A stretch of DNA of 64,000 bases. It comes from Streptomyces griseochromogenes (lineage in GTDB: Bacteria; Actinomycetota; Actinomycetes; Streptomycetales; Streptomycetaceae). A model generated the notes under the pieces. It saw nothing but the letters and a program-made list of their open reading frames with translations. It was not told where the DNA came from and made no database searches. Made by a program: the position numbers and the translations under genes. How positions within the stretch are numbered: position 1 is the stretch's first letter; the number at the start of each line of letters is the position of its first letter. Below, one piece after another: positions 1-8,249 of this stretch. The stretch spans positions 558,001 to 622,000 of the forward strand of contig NZ_CP016279.1 of NCBI RefSeq assembly GCF_001542625.1, written 5' to 3'.

Positions 1-114
1 AAGTACTGGTCCTTCAGCGGCTGCACCGCGAAGGGCCAGTGGTCCCTGGCCTCCGCGGACAAGGACCACATCCTGCCGAACGAGAACAAGGCGTACTGGT
101 CCAAGGACTGCTAG
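1..114 (+). CDS. C-terminal end of a secreted lactococcin-972-like peptide (5' end outside window)
   Basis: The open frame runs in from the left edge and gives 37 residues ending in NENKAYWSKDC before a TAG at 112-114. It is rich in Trp, Tyr, Ser and Lys and has two cysteines, so it looks like the end of a small exported peptide. The Asn-Lys-Ala-Tyr ending resembles lactococcin-972 family precursors of actinomycetes. The main support is context: the next two genes are a DUF1430-type membrane protein and a lactococcin-972-group ABC ATPase, which normally follow the bacteriocin gene. The N-terminus and signal peptide are not visible, so the family assignment is inference from neighbours. Confidence 0.55.
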   Translation, partial: KYWSFSGCTAKGQWSLASADKDHILPNENKAYWSKDC

Positions 115-281
115 TCATTCCGTGCCGGTAAGTCCCTTGTGGCCGTAGGCGCTTCGGCATCTGCCCACGCGTCCCGGCACGCCCGGCTGTGGGGGCGGGT
201 CACTCGTCCCCGCAGCCGGGGTTCACCGTCCCAGCCCTGCGGGATCCGAGTTCCGGCGAGGGCCTCGAGCTAGGTAAATCC

Positions 282-2390
282 ATGCTGCACCGAGGTATCA
301 AGTTCGTCCACGCAGCCGTACTGGCGTTTTCCGCGGTGCTGGCATTTCTGTTCGTGCGGGGACTGGACGAGGACGGGGTTCTGGGCAGCTCGGCTCTTGT
401 CTGGGTGTTCGACTCCGGCAATTCGACGACCGGTGGCCAGGTGGCCCAGGACATCGAGTCCTTCTCCGCGCGCCACGGGTTCGCGGTGGCTCGCGAGGTG
501 CCCGATCTGAGGGACCCCGACAGCCATCGCCACCTGTATCTCGCGGCGGGCAAGAGGTCCGATGCGGCGTCGTGGCTGGATGAGGGATATCCGGAGTTCA
601 GCAGGAATTTCCGGACGGATGTGCATCCGATCTCCGAGATCGGACAGCGTGATCCGCGCGGCTATTACTACGTCTTCGGGTCGTCCGCCGATGCCGACGC
701 GCTGCTGGCCGAGTTCACCCGCCTCGGCCTGCAGGCCGGTGTGAGCCACCCCTTCTCCTACAGCGAGCTGGCCACCGCCTACAAGGGCGGTGCCCTGTAC
801 TGGTCCTTCTGGGTGGTCGCGCTCGCCGCGGTGACGATGTGCGGCGCGAGCGTGCTGCTCAACGCCAAGGCGTACGGGGTCCTGCGGCTGCAGGGCATGT
901 CCTTCACGGACCTGCTGCTGCGTGATCTGAGACAGCTCGCGGTGTTCTGGTCGATCAGCCTCGGTGCCGTGGCGGCCGCGGCGGTCGCCTTCCTCGGTTT
1001 CTACAACGGCTTCGCCCGGCTCGGTCTGTTCGCCGCGGTCGCCGCGGTCCTGGCCGGCCTGCTCGTTCTCATGACACTGGCCGCACACGCCGCCGTACTC
1101 GCCCTGACCGGCAAGGTCGAGGTGCTCCGCGCCCTCAGGGGCGAACTGCCCGCCAGGGCGGCGACCGCGAGCGCCTATCTGGTGCGCGTCCCGGCCATGC
1201 TGCTGGCCCTCGGCATCGCCGTGGATGTCGCCCATGCGGGCCAGAACGTCCTGGCGCGTCAGGCGAGCCAGACCGCTTACGCCAAGGCGGGCGACGCCGT
1301 CACCATCCGGCTCAACGGAAGTCTGCGCGGCGAGACGAAACAGGTGATCAAGGAACTCGGGCCATGGCTGCGCCGGGCCGACCGGGCGGGCAAGGTCGTG
1401 GTGGCCGGGCGCCGCGACCTCCAGAGCATCGCCCCGACCTCCCATCTGCCGACCGGTGAGGTGCTCTTCGTCAACGAGACCTTCCTGAGGAAGCAGCCGG
1501 TCCTCGACCCTGCGGGCCGGCGCTACGGCCCGGCACCCCGGGACGGCAAGGCTCCCGGGACGCACGCGGTGCGGCTCATCGTCCCGCAGTCGCTGAGCGC
1601 CCGTACCCCGGCCATCGCCACCGCGGTTCGCGGGGTGCTGGACGTGGGTTCCCGCCGGCACATCCGCGTGGAGGCGTTCCGGTCGAGGAACGGCCAGCGC
1701 GTGTTCGCCTACAACCCCGGCAGTGAGATCTACAACGCGGCCCACGCCCCGGAGGAGGACCGGTCCCTCGTCCACGACCCGGTCGTCGTCGTGATCCCCA
1801 ACGGGTCGGACGTCATCGACGACGACCTCTACACCGCGTTCGCCAGCCAGGAGGGGATCGTCTTTCCCGACCCGGCCGACGTCCTGAGCGCCGTCGACGG
1901 CAAGGGGCCGGGCAAGCTGTCGACCTACGTGGCGGCCGTGCGTCCTGTCGCCGAGAACTCCGCCCTGAAGAGGAGGGACGCCGTCCGGGAGCTCCGGCTG
2001 GACCTGTTCAACCTCGTCGTGGCCGTGGCCGTGCTCCTCATCGCCGGTGTCGGCGTCTGCATCATCTACTCCCGCAAGAACGCGCAGGCCATCTTCGTCC
2101 AGCACATCAGCGGGTGGAGATACGCGACCACCCACCGCTTCATCCTCGCCGTGGAGGCGGCCCTCGCGGTCGTGCTCGCCACCCGGGTGCCGTTCGAGAA
2201 CTGGCTGCACAACCGGAAGTACCGGGAGTTCGCGGACGCCGGGATCCCCGCCCCTTACCCGCCCGCTCATCTCACCGCGGTGGACGTCGGCGTCATCGCC
2301 GGGCTGGTGACCGTCGAGCTCGGCGCGGTCCTCGTCACCCTCGCCGTGTTCCACCGCCGCATCGTCAAGGAAGGGGCGACCGAGGCATGA
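282..2390 (+). CDS. bacteriocin-associated integral membrane protein (DUF1430-like ABC permease)
   Basis: This is a protein of about 702 residues. It has an N-terminal membrane anchor just after the start, a cluster of four hydrophobic helices near residues 175-320, a large extracytoplasmic domain, and three helices near the C-terminus. This FtsX/MacB-like layout fits the integral membrane partner in lactococcin-972-type loci, thought to act with the ABC ATPase in bacteriocin export or self-immunity. An earlier GTG at 189 would add about 31 non-hydrophobic residues, so the ATG at 282 directly before the anchor is preferred. It lies 167 bp after the peptide gene and 43 bp before the ATPase gene, suggesting one transcript. 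Confidence 0.75.
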   Translation: MLHRGIKFVHAAVLAFSAVLAFLFVRGLDEDGVLGSSALVWVFDSGNSTTGGQVAQDIESFSARHGFAVAREVPDLRDPDSHRHLYLAAGKRSDAASWLDEGYPEFSRNFRTDVHPISEIGQRDPRGYYYVFGSSADADALLAEFTRLGLQAGVSHPFSYSELATAYKGGALYWSFWVVALAAVTMCGASVLLNAKAYGVLRLQGMSFTDLLLRDLRQLAVFWSISLGAVAAAAVAFLGFYNGFARLGLFAAVAAVLAGLLVLMTLAAHAAVLALTGKVEVLRALRGELPARAATASAYLVRVPAMLLALGIAVDVAHAGQNVLARQASQTAYAKAGDAVTIRLNGSLRGETKQVIKELGPWLRRADRAGKVVVAGRRDLQSIAPTSHLPTGEVLFVNETFLRKQPVLDPAGRRYGPAPRDGKAPGTHAVRLIVPQSLSARTPAIATAVRGVLDVGSRRHIRVEAFRSRNGQRVFAYNPGSEIYNAAHAPEEDRSLVHDPVVVVIPNGSDVIDDDLYTAFASQEGIVFPDPADVLSAVDGKGPGKLSTYVAAVRPVAENSALKRRDAVRELRLDLFNLVVAVAVLLIAGVGVCIIYSRKNAQAIFVQHISGWRYATTHRFILAVEAALAVVLATRVPFENWLHNRKYREFADAGIPAPYPPAHLTAVDVGVIAGLVTVELGAVLVTLAVFHRRIVKEGATEA

Positions 2391-2433
2391 GCCCCGCACC
2401 CACGCATCCCCGCCACCCAGCCGGAGTACCGTC

Positions 2434-3090
2434 ATGATCGATGTCGAGAAACTGTCGAAGGCCTTCGGCGCCCGGACGCTGTGGTCCGATGTCACCTTCA
2501 CCATCGGGCGCGGCGAGATGGTGGCCCTGGTCGGCCCCAGCGGCTCCGGCAAATCCACCCTGCTCAACTGCCTCGGCCTGCTCGACAGGCCGAGCGCGGG
2601 CGCCATCCGCCACGAGGGACAGGACCTCACCCGGTTCGGCCCCCGCGAGACCCGGCGCTTCCGCCGCGACGTGCTCGGCTATCTCTTCCAGAACTACGCC
2701 CTGATCGAGAACGCCACCGTCGCCGACAATCTGGAGGTGGCCGTGAAACCGCGCCGGGCCGCGCGCGGCACGACCGGCACCGGCATCGCGGAGGCTCTCG
2801 ACCGGGTCGGACTGGCGGGGCGGGAGCGGGAGCGGATCCACCACCTCAGCGGTGGAGAACAGCAGCGCGTGGCCCTCGCCCGGCTCATGGTCAAGCAACC
2901 CGCCCTCGTGCTCGCGGACGAACCCACCGGTGCCCTCGACCGCGCCAATGCCACCATGGTCGTCGACGTCCTCCGCGAGATGAGCGAGGCCGGGTGCGCG
3001 GTGGTCATCGCCACCCATGACGACGGTGTGCGCGACCGCTGCGACACCGTCTTCGCGGTGCGCGAATCCTCGCTCGTCGGCGTCTGCTGA
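2434..3090 (+). CDS. ABC transporter ATP-binding protein, bacteriocin-export (lactococcin 972) type
   Basis: This 218-residue ABC ATPase shows a Walker A motif GPSGSGKS (residues 34-41), a Q-loop region FQNYALIE, a signature LSGGEQQRVALARL, a Walker B LVLADEPTGALD and a switch histidine in ATHDD. It belongs to the MacB/LolD-like class that energises FtsX-type permeases, here presumably the preceding membrane protein. Together with the peptide gene at the window edge it completes the usual peptide, permease and ATPase set. No separate substrate-binding protein is present. The ATPase function is certain; the bacteriocin role comes from context. Confidence 0.85.
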   Translation: MIDVEKLSKAFGARTLWSDVTFTIGRGEMVALVGPSGSGKSTLLNCLGLLDRPSAGAIRHEGQDLTRFGPRETRRFRRDVLGYLFQNYALIENATVADNLEVAVKPRRAARGTTGTGIAEALDRVGLAGRERERIHHLSGGEQQRVALARLMVKQPALVLADEPTGALDRANATMVVDVLREMSEAGCAVVIATHDDGVRDRCDTVFAVRESSLVGVC

Positions 3091-3343
3091 GACCGCCGCC
3101 CGAGCGCGGTTCCCCGGGCTCGCGGGCCCGGACGCGGTCCCCGAGGGGCATGCGCCGGGCTGGGGAGGCCCCCGCGCCGTGCGCAGGGAAAGACAAGCAA
3201 ACGCACGGACAAAAGCGGAGCAAAGGGGGTGTCAAGTGAATCGGGGTCCAGTGAACCGGCGCCCTTGAGGCAACATCTTGGTGAACGGCGAGCACCGCGC
3301 GGTCGGGACGTGGCGCCGCCGTCGGCCGGATGGGGTGAGGGAC

Positions 3344-4237
3344 GTGGTGGAGCCGAGGATCGCGGTCGCCGTGGTGACCATGGGCAACCGGCCCGCCGAA
3401 GTTGACGCCCTGCTGGAGTCCGTGGCCAAGCAGGACATCGAGCCCGCCCGCATCGTGATCGTCGGCAACGGCTGCCGGCTGCCCGAGTTCGCCGAACGGC
3501 TCTCCCTGCCGGGCCGGGTCACCACCATCGACGTCGAGGAGAACCTCGGCTGCCCGGGTGGCCGGAACGTGGCCCTCGCCCGGCTGCGCGAGTACGACGA
3601 CGTCGACGTCGTCGTGGAACTGGACGACGACGGACTGCTCGTGGACGCCGATGTGCTGCGCCGGGTGCGCGAGCTGTACGCGGCCGACCCGCGCCTTGGC
3701 ATCGTGGGCTTCCGTATCGCCGACGAGCACGGCGAGACCCAGCAGCGGCATGTGCCCAGGGTGGGCAAGTCCGACCCGATGCGCGGCGGTGACGTGACCG
3801 GCTTCCTCGGCGGCGGGCACGCCCTGCGCATGGAGATGCTGGCGGAGACCGGCGACTGGCCCGCCGAGTTCTTCTTCGCGCACGAGGAGACCGACCTCGC
3901 CTGGCGGGCCGCCGACGCCGGCTGGAAGATCCGCTACGTCCCCGAACTGCTCCTGCAGCACCCCAAGACCTCGCCGGCCCGGCACGCCATCTACTACCGC
4001 GTCAACGCCCGCAACCGGGTCTGGCTCGTCCGGCGCAGGCTGCCCCTGCCGCTCGTTCCGCTGCACCTGGGGGTGTGGACGCTGCTCACCCTCGCCCGCA
4101 CCCGTTCCACGGCCGGACTGCGGGCCTGGTTCGGCGGGTTCGTGGAGGGGCTGCGGGAGCCGGCCGGCGAGCGCCGGCCCATGCGCTGGCGGACGGTGTG
4201 GCGGCTCACCCGGCTGGGGCGCCCGCCCGTCATCTGA
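3344..4237 (+). CDS. glycosyltransferase family 2 protein
   Basis: The protein has about 297 residues and a GT-A fold. It opens with IAVAVVTMGNRP, has the acidic nucleotide-sugar/metal motif VVELDDDGLL, and has a second conserved block FFFAHEETDLAWRAADAGWK near residue 190. The C-terminus carries a hydrophobic stretch, typical of rhamnosyl- or galactofuranosyl-like GT2 enzymes of actinomycete cell envelopes. The GTG at 3344 (or 3347) follows a GGTGAGG ribosome-binding site. A longer frame from 3278 has an unconserved basic leader and is less likely. It is followed by a strong hairpin and is probably monocistronic. The acceptor cannot be told from sequence. Confidence 0.8.
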   Translation: MVEPRIAVAVVTMGNRPAEVDALLESVAKQDIEPARIVIVGNGCRLPEFAERLSLPGRVTTIDVEENLGCPGGRNVALARLREYDDVDVVVELDDDGLLVDADVLRRVRELYAADPRLGIVGFRIADEHGETQQRHVPRVGKSDPMRGGDVTGFLGGGHALRMEMLAETGDWPAEFFFAHEETDLAWRAADAGWKIRYVPELLLQHPKTSPARHAIYYRVNARNRVWLVRRRLPLPLVPLHLGVWTLLTLARTRSTAGLRAWFGGFVEGLREPAGERRPMRWRTVWRLTRLGRPPVI

Positions 4238-4316
4238 GCCGAAGGCCGGGCAGGGCTGGGCGAGGCCGGGTCAGGAGCTGAGCCAGGGCCGTGCGGGGGT
4301 TCGAGGGCGCGGGACA

Positions 4317-4349
4317 GGCCCCGGTCGGTCACCTCCGCCGACCGGGGCC
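4317..4349. terminator. 12-bp-stem hairpin after the glycosyltransferase gene
   Basis: The arms GGCCCCGGTCGG (4317-4328) and CCGACCGGGGCC (4338-4349) pair perfectly around a 9-nt loop. There is no U-tract, which is common for Streptomyces terminators. It lies 80 bp after the glycosyltransferase stop and separates it from the SARP gene. Confidence 0.75.
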
Positions 4350-4687
4350 ATTTCAGGTCCCCGGACCAGGCCTACGGCGACACTCCCCCGAGTTGCGCGA
4401 CATCACGCGCGCGCCGTCGACCGGATCCGATGGATTGATCACATCAGGGCCCACCAACAGATCGCTAACATGTGGCCAACGGTTCCTGCGTAGGTCGCGA
4501 ACCGGTCGGCCGGAAGTCGCCGGGAGAAGGCGGCAACAAGCGGAAATCCCAGGGATTCCGGCCCCGACCGGTAGGCGGGCGGCGGCAGGAAGCCATGGGA
4601 AATGGGGCGGGATTCCGCCAGGGAACGGCGGGCGAGAGCCCGTCGCGCAGCACGGTCGGACAGGACCGCGGGAAGGCAGTGGGCGAC
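4350..4687 (+). promoter_or_regulatory. gene-free leader upstream of the SARP gene
   Basis: This stretch of about 340 bp holds no convincing gene. It must carry the SARP promoter and an untranslated leader. The section around 4431-4475 is unusually AT-rich for the window (TTGATC at 4435, CTAACA at 4465), but the spacing does not match a consensus promoter. A GGAAGG at 4671-4676 is the likely ribosome-binding site for the start at 4688/4691. No riboswitch was recognised. Confidence 0.4.
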
Positions 4688-7600
4688 GTGATGCGGCGAT
4701 GCGAGCTGCGTTTCGGACTCCTTGGGTCACCCGTCCTCTACGACCGACAGTCGTACGGCATTTCGGACGACGCTTCTGAGGGGGCCTCGGACGGTGCCCT
4801 TCCGGGTTCGGGCTACGCCTCCGATCCCGTCCCCGACAACCTCCTCCACCCCATCGGCAGCCCCAAGGTGCGCGTCCTGCTCGCCGCGCTGCTGCTGGAG
4901 GCCGGCCGGGTGGTGTCGGTCGAGTCCTTGAAGGACGCCCTGTGGGGCGGGGCGCCCCCCGTGTCGGCGCAGGCCTCGCTGCACAACCACGTCACCCGGC
5001 TGCGCCGGCTGCTGGACGACCCCGAGCGGCTCAGGGCCGTGCCGCCCGGCTATCTGCTGCGCGTCGACCACGGCGAGTTGGACGTGCACGTCTTCGACGC
5101 CCGGGTCGCCGAGGCGCGCGCCGCGCACGCCCGGCGGGACTGGGCGGGTGTCGTGCGCGCCTGCACGGCCGGGCTCGCGCTCTGGCGCGGCACACCGCTG
5201 AGCGGGCTGCCCGCCGACTTCGGCGGCTACGCCCTCGTGCAGCGCCTGGAGGAGGCGCGGCTGCTCCTGCTGGAGTGGCGCTACGACGCCGAACTCGACC
5301 TCGGGGGAGCCAGGCTGGCCGGGCTCGTCCCGGAGCTGGCGGCGCTCATCGCCGGGCATCCGCTGCGTGAGGCGTACCACCGCCAGCTGATGCTCGCCCT
5401 GCACCGCACCGGCCGCCAGGCCGAAGCCCTGGCCGTCCACCGCGACCTGCGCGCCCGCCTGATCGAGGAACTCGGCGTCGAGCCCGGCCCCGCCGTCCGC
5501 GAGGCCCACATGGAGGTCCTGCGCGTCTTCTCACCCCCCAAGTCCAGAAGGCCCTCCCTCAAGTCCGCGCCTCCCCTCAGGCACACCCCCACCCCGGCCG
5601 CCGACGACCCGAACCCACCCCACCCGCCGGCCGACAGCGAGCGGCCCCGTCACGGCACGCAGGCACCTACAGCCACCGAGCCCCCTCGCCCCGGCGAACC
5701 GCCATCCACCGCCGCCGAGCCGCCCCGCTCCGACACTCCCGCACCCACCGTCGGGGAGCCGGCTCTCGACATCGTGCCCGCGCCTGCCGTCGGCGGGTCG
5801 CCTCTCCACCCCGCACCCGCGCCTGCCGTCGGGGAGCCGCCTCTCGACATCGCGCCCACGCCTGCCGTCGGTGGGTCGCCTCTCCACCCCGCATCCGCGC
5901 CTGCGCCTGCCGACGGCGGGTCGCCTCTCCACGCCGCACCCGCCGACGGCGCTTCCGCCCCGCAGGGGCCACCCGCACCCGACGACGAAAGCAGCACGGG
6001 TGGTGCGGGTGGGAAGACGCACCCGGCCGGAGGCCGGGTGCCGCCCCACACCCCGCCCGCCCCCGCCCAACTCCCGCCCGCCCCCGCCATCTTCGCGGGC
6101 CGCGCCACCGAACTGCGCGAGCTCCAGCACACCCTCGCCACCCAGCGAAGCCACCTCGCAGTGATCAGCGGCATGGCCGGCGTAGGCAAGAGCGCCCTCG
6201 CCCTGCACGCGGCCCACGCACTGCGGGCACGTTTCCCGGACGGCCAGCTGTACATCAACCTGCACGGCGCCACCCCCGGCATGCCCCCACTCACCTCGGC
6301 CCAGGCCCTCGTAGGACTCCTCCGCGACCTCGGCGCCGAGCCCCGCAGCATCCCCGAACACCCGGACGCGGCCGCCGCCCTGCTCCGCTCCCTCCTCGCC
6401 CCGGCCCGCATCCTCCTGCTGCTGGACGACGCGGCGAGCGCGGCCCAGGTGCGCCCCCTGCTGCCGGCCGGCCCCGGCTGCGCAGTGATCGTCACCAGCC
6501 GCTCCCCGCTGACCGCCCTGGACGGCGCCCGCCGCTTCCCGCTCGGCCCGCTCAGCGGGGAGGACAGCGCGGCGCTGCTGCGCGCGGTGAGCGGACGCGA
6601 GGAACTCGACGCCGGCCACGCCCTGGTCGAGCTGACCGGCAGGCTCCCGCTCGCGCTGCGGGTCGTCGCCGCCCGGCTGGCCGCCCGCCGGGCCCTGACC
6701 CCGGACGTGCTGGCCCGGCAACTGGCCGCCACCGAGGGCCGGTTGCACCACCTGGAGTACGACGACCTGAGCGTCCGCCGCTCCCTGGCCGTCGCCCACG
6801 ACGCCCTCGCCGCCGCCGAACGCGAGGCCGACCGGGACGCGGCGCTCGTCCTGCGCCACATCGGCGCCCTCGACCTGTCGGCCTACGGCGCTCCGCTGGT
6901 CGCCCGCCTCACCGGCACCGACGAGCGCCGGGCCGAGGCCGCCCTGGACCGGCTGGTGGACGTGGCCCTGCTGGAGGAGACGGCGTACGGCCGCTACGCC
7001 CCGCACGACCTGGTGCGCGACTTCGCCCGCGAACTGGCCGCCAAGAGCCCCGAGCCGGCCACCGACGCCGATCTCACCGCCCTGCGCTGGTACGCCGCCG
7101 TCGCCGAGCGTGCCCTCATCGCCATCGTGGAGCCCGGTCTCGACCAGGACGACCGCCGCCGGCCCACCGCCGCCCAGCCGCCCGAGCACGGGGCGGACGT
7201 GGCGGCACTGGTGCCCTTCGAGTCCGCCGAGATGGCCTTCGCCTGGGGCGAGGTGGAGCTGGAGAACATCGTCGCGCTGGTGGAGCGCAACGCGGACACG
7301 GCCGACGACCGCCGGGCCGCGTATCTGTCCTCGCTCGTCCGGCTGTTCTTCCCCTATGTGCAGCGCGGCGGCCGGGTCGCCGAGATGGAGGTGCTGGGGC
7401 GGGCCGCGCTCGGCGTGGCGCGGCGGCTCGGGGACGCGGCGGCGGAGGCGTACGCGCTCGGCGACCTGGCGGGCCTGCACTACCTGACCGGCCGGCAGAA
7501 CGACGCCCTCGCCCTCACCGACCAGGCCCTGGTGATCTGGTGCCGGCTCGGCACGGTCTCCTGGATCCGGCGCAGCCTGAACAACCGGGGGCTGCTGCTG

Positions 7601-8206
7601 GAGGGGCTCGGACGGTACGCGGAGTCCGGGGAGGCGCTGCGGCAGAGCCTCGGCTACTGCCGGCAGCTGAACGACCCCTACGGCGAGGCCGTCACTCACA
7701 GCCACCTCGGCAACCTCTACGAGCACACCGATCCGCGGGCCGCCATCGAGCAGCACCGCCGCTCGCTGGCGATCGGGGACGCCATCGGCGCGGTCATCGT
7801 GCAGCACACGGCGCACTGCAACATCGGCTACGCCCATCTCGCCCTCGGCGAACCGGCCGCTGCGGCCCGGCACTTCGAGGAGAGTCTGAGCATCCTCGGC
7901 GGGCACGGCGACTGGCACGGCGAGTCGCAGACCCGGCTCGGTCTGGTCCGCGCGCTGCGGCGGCTGGGCGAGTCCGAGCGGGCCACCCACGAGTGCGCCG
8001 AGCTGCTGCACCGGGCCGACGCCCGGGCCGACCGCTACATCGGCGGACTCGCCCGCCACCAGTACGGGCTGCTGCTGCGCGAGCGGGGGCGGTGGCCGGA
8101 GGCGTACGACATCTGGCGCGCGGCCCTCGCGGCGCTGGACGGTACGGACGAGCACGCGGTGCTGGAGGAACTGCGGGAGCTGCTGGCGGACGGCCCGGCG
8201 TCGTAA
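4688..8206 (+). CDS. AfsR/SARP-family transcriptional regulator (BTAD, NB-ARC, TPR)
   Basis: This is a large regulator of about 1170 residues. The N-terminus has an OmpR-like winged helix (RVLLAALLLEAGRVVSVESL, then the DNA-recognition segment) and a bacterial transcriptional activation domain to about residue 275, ending ELGVEPGPAVREAH. A Pro/Ala-rich linker of about 190 residues follows, containing a 78-bp tandem duplication. An NB-ARC ATPase comes next (P-loop GMAGVGKS near 495-503, LLLLDDAA Walker B), then TPR-like repeats. This is the AfsR layout of ATP-controlled activators of secondary metabolism. Oddly, the winged helix has about 38 extra residues between its first strand and helix. 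GTG 4688 or ATG 4691 is the likely start, after GGAAGG. No biosynthetic cluster adjoins it, so the target is unknown. Confidence 0.88.
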   Translation: MMRRCELRFGLLGSPVLYDRQSYGISDDASEGASDGALPGSGYASDPVPDNLLHPIGSPKVRVLLAALLLEAGRVVSVESLKDALWGGAPPVSAQASLHNHVTRLRRLLDDPERLRAVPPGYLLRVDHGELDVHVFDARVAEARAAHARRDWAGVVRACTAGLALWRGTPLSGLPADFGGYALVQRLEEARLLLLEWRYDAELDLGGARLAGLVPELAALIAGHPLREAYHRQLMLALHRTGRQAEALAVHRDLRARLIEELGVEPGPAVREAHMEVLRVFSPPKSRRPSLKSAPPLRHTPTPAADDPNPPHPPADSERPRHGTQAPTATEPPRPGEPPSTAAEPPRSDTPAPTVGEPALDIVPAPAVGGSPLHPAPAPAVGEPPLDIAPTPAVGGSPLHPASAPAPADGGSPLHAAPADGASAPQGPPAPDDESSTGGAGGKTHPAGGRVPPHTPPAPAQLPPAPAIFAGRATELRELQHTLATQRSHLAVISGMAGVGKSALALHAAHALRARFPDGQLYINLHGATPGMPPLTSAQALVGLLRDLGAEPRSIPEHPDAAAALLRSLLAPARILLLLDDAASAAQVRPLLPAGPGCAVIVTSRSPLTALDGARRFPLGPLSGEDSAALLRAVSGREELDAGHALVELTGRLPLALRVVAARLAARRALTPDVLARQLAATEGRLHHLEYDDLSVRRSLAVAHDALAAAEREADRDAALVLRHIGALDLSAYGAPLVARLTGTDERRAEAALDRLVDVALLEETAYGRYAPHDLVRDFARELAAKSPEPATDADLTALRWYAAVAERALIAIVEPGLDQDDRRRPTAAQPPEHGADVAALVPFESAEMAFAWGEVELENIVALVERNADTADDRRAAYLSSLVRLFFPYVQRGGRVAEMEVLGRAALGVARRLGDAAAEAYALGDLAGLHYLTGRQNDALALTDQALVIWCRLGTVSWIRRSLNNRGLLLEGLGRYAESGEALRQSLGYCRQLNDPYGEAVTHSHLGNLYEHTDPRAAIEQHRRSLAIGDAIGAVIVQHTAHCNIGYAHLALGEPAAAARHFEESLSILGGHGDWHGESQTRLGLVRALRRLGESERATHECAELLHRADARADRYIGGLARHQYGLLLRERGRWPEAYDIWRAALAALDGTDEHAVLEELRELLADGPAS
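5750..5907 (+). repeat. 78-bp in-frame tandem duplication in the SARP linker
   Basis: Two near-identical 78-bp units start at 5750 and 5828, both beginning GTCGGGGAGCC. They encode VGEPxLDIxPxPAVGGSPLHPAxAPA. A partial third copy (GGSPLH) follows to about 5945. The length is a multiple of three, so the change only lengthens the disordered linker between the DNA-binding and ATPase parts. Confidence 0.85.
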
Positions 8207-8233
8207 GAGGCGGACGGCCAGGCGTCGTAAGAG
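8186..8233 (+). repeat. 24-bp tandem duplication spanning the SARP stop codon
   Basis: Units 8186-8209 and 8210-8233 differ at one base. The TAA stop (8204-8206) lies in the first copy, so the second copy is untranslated but stays in frame and carries a second TAA. Confidence 0.8.
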
Positions 8234-8249
8234 GCGTGGCAAGAGGCGT

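Noticed and set aside
189..281. A longer start for the bacteriocin-associated membrane protein at GTG 189
   Set aside because: The extra residues are Pro/Ser-rich and would bury the N-terminal hydrophobic segment; the ATG at 282 fits the family better.
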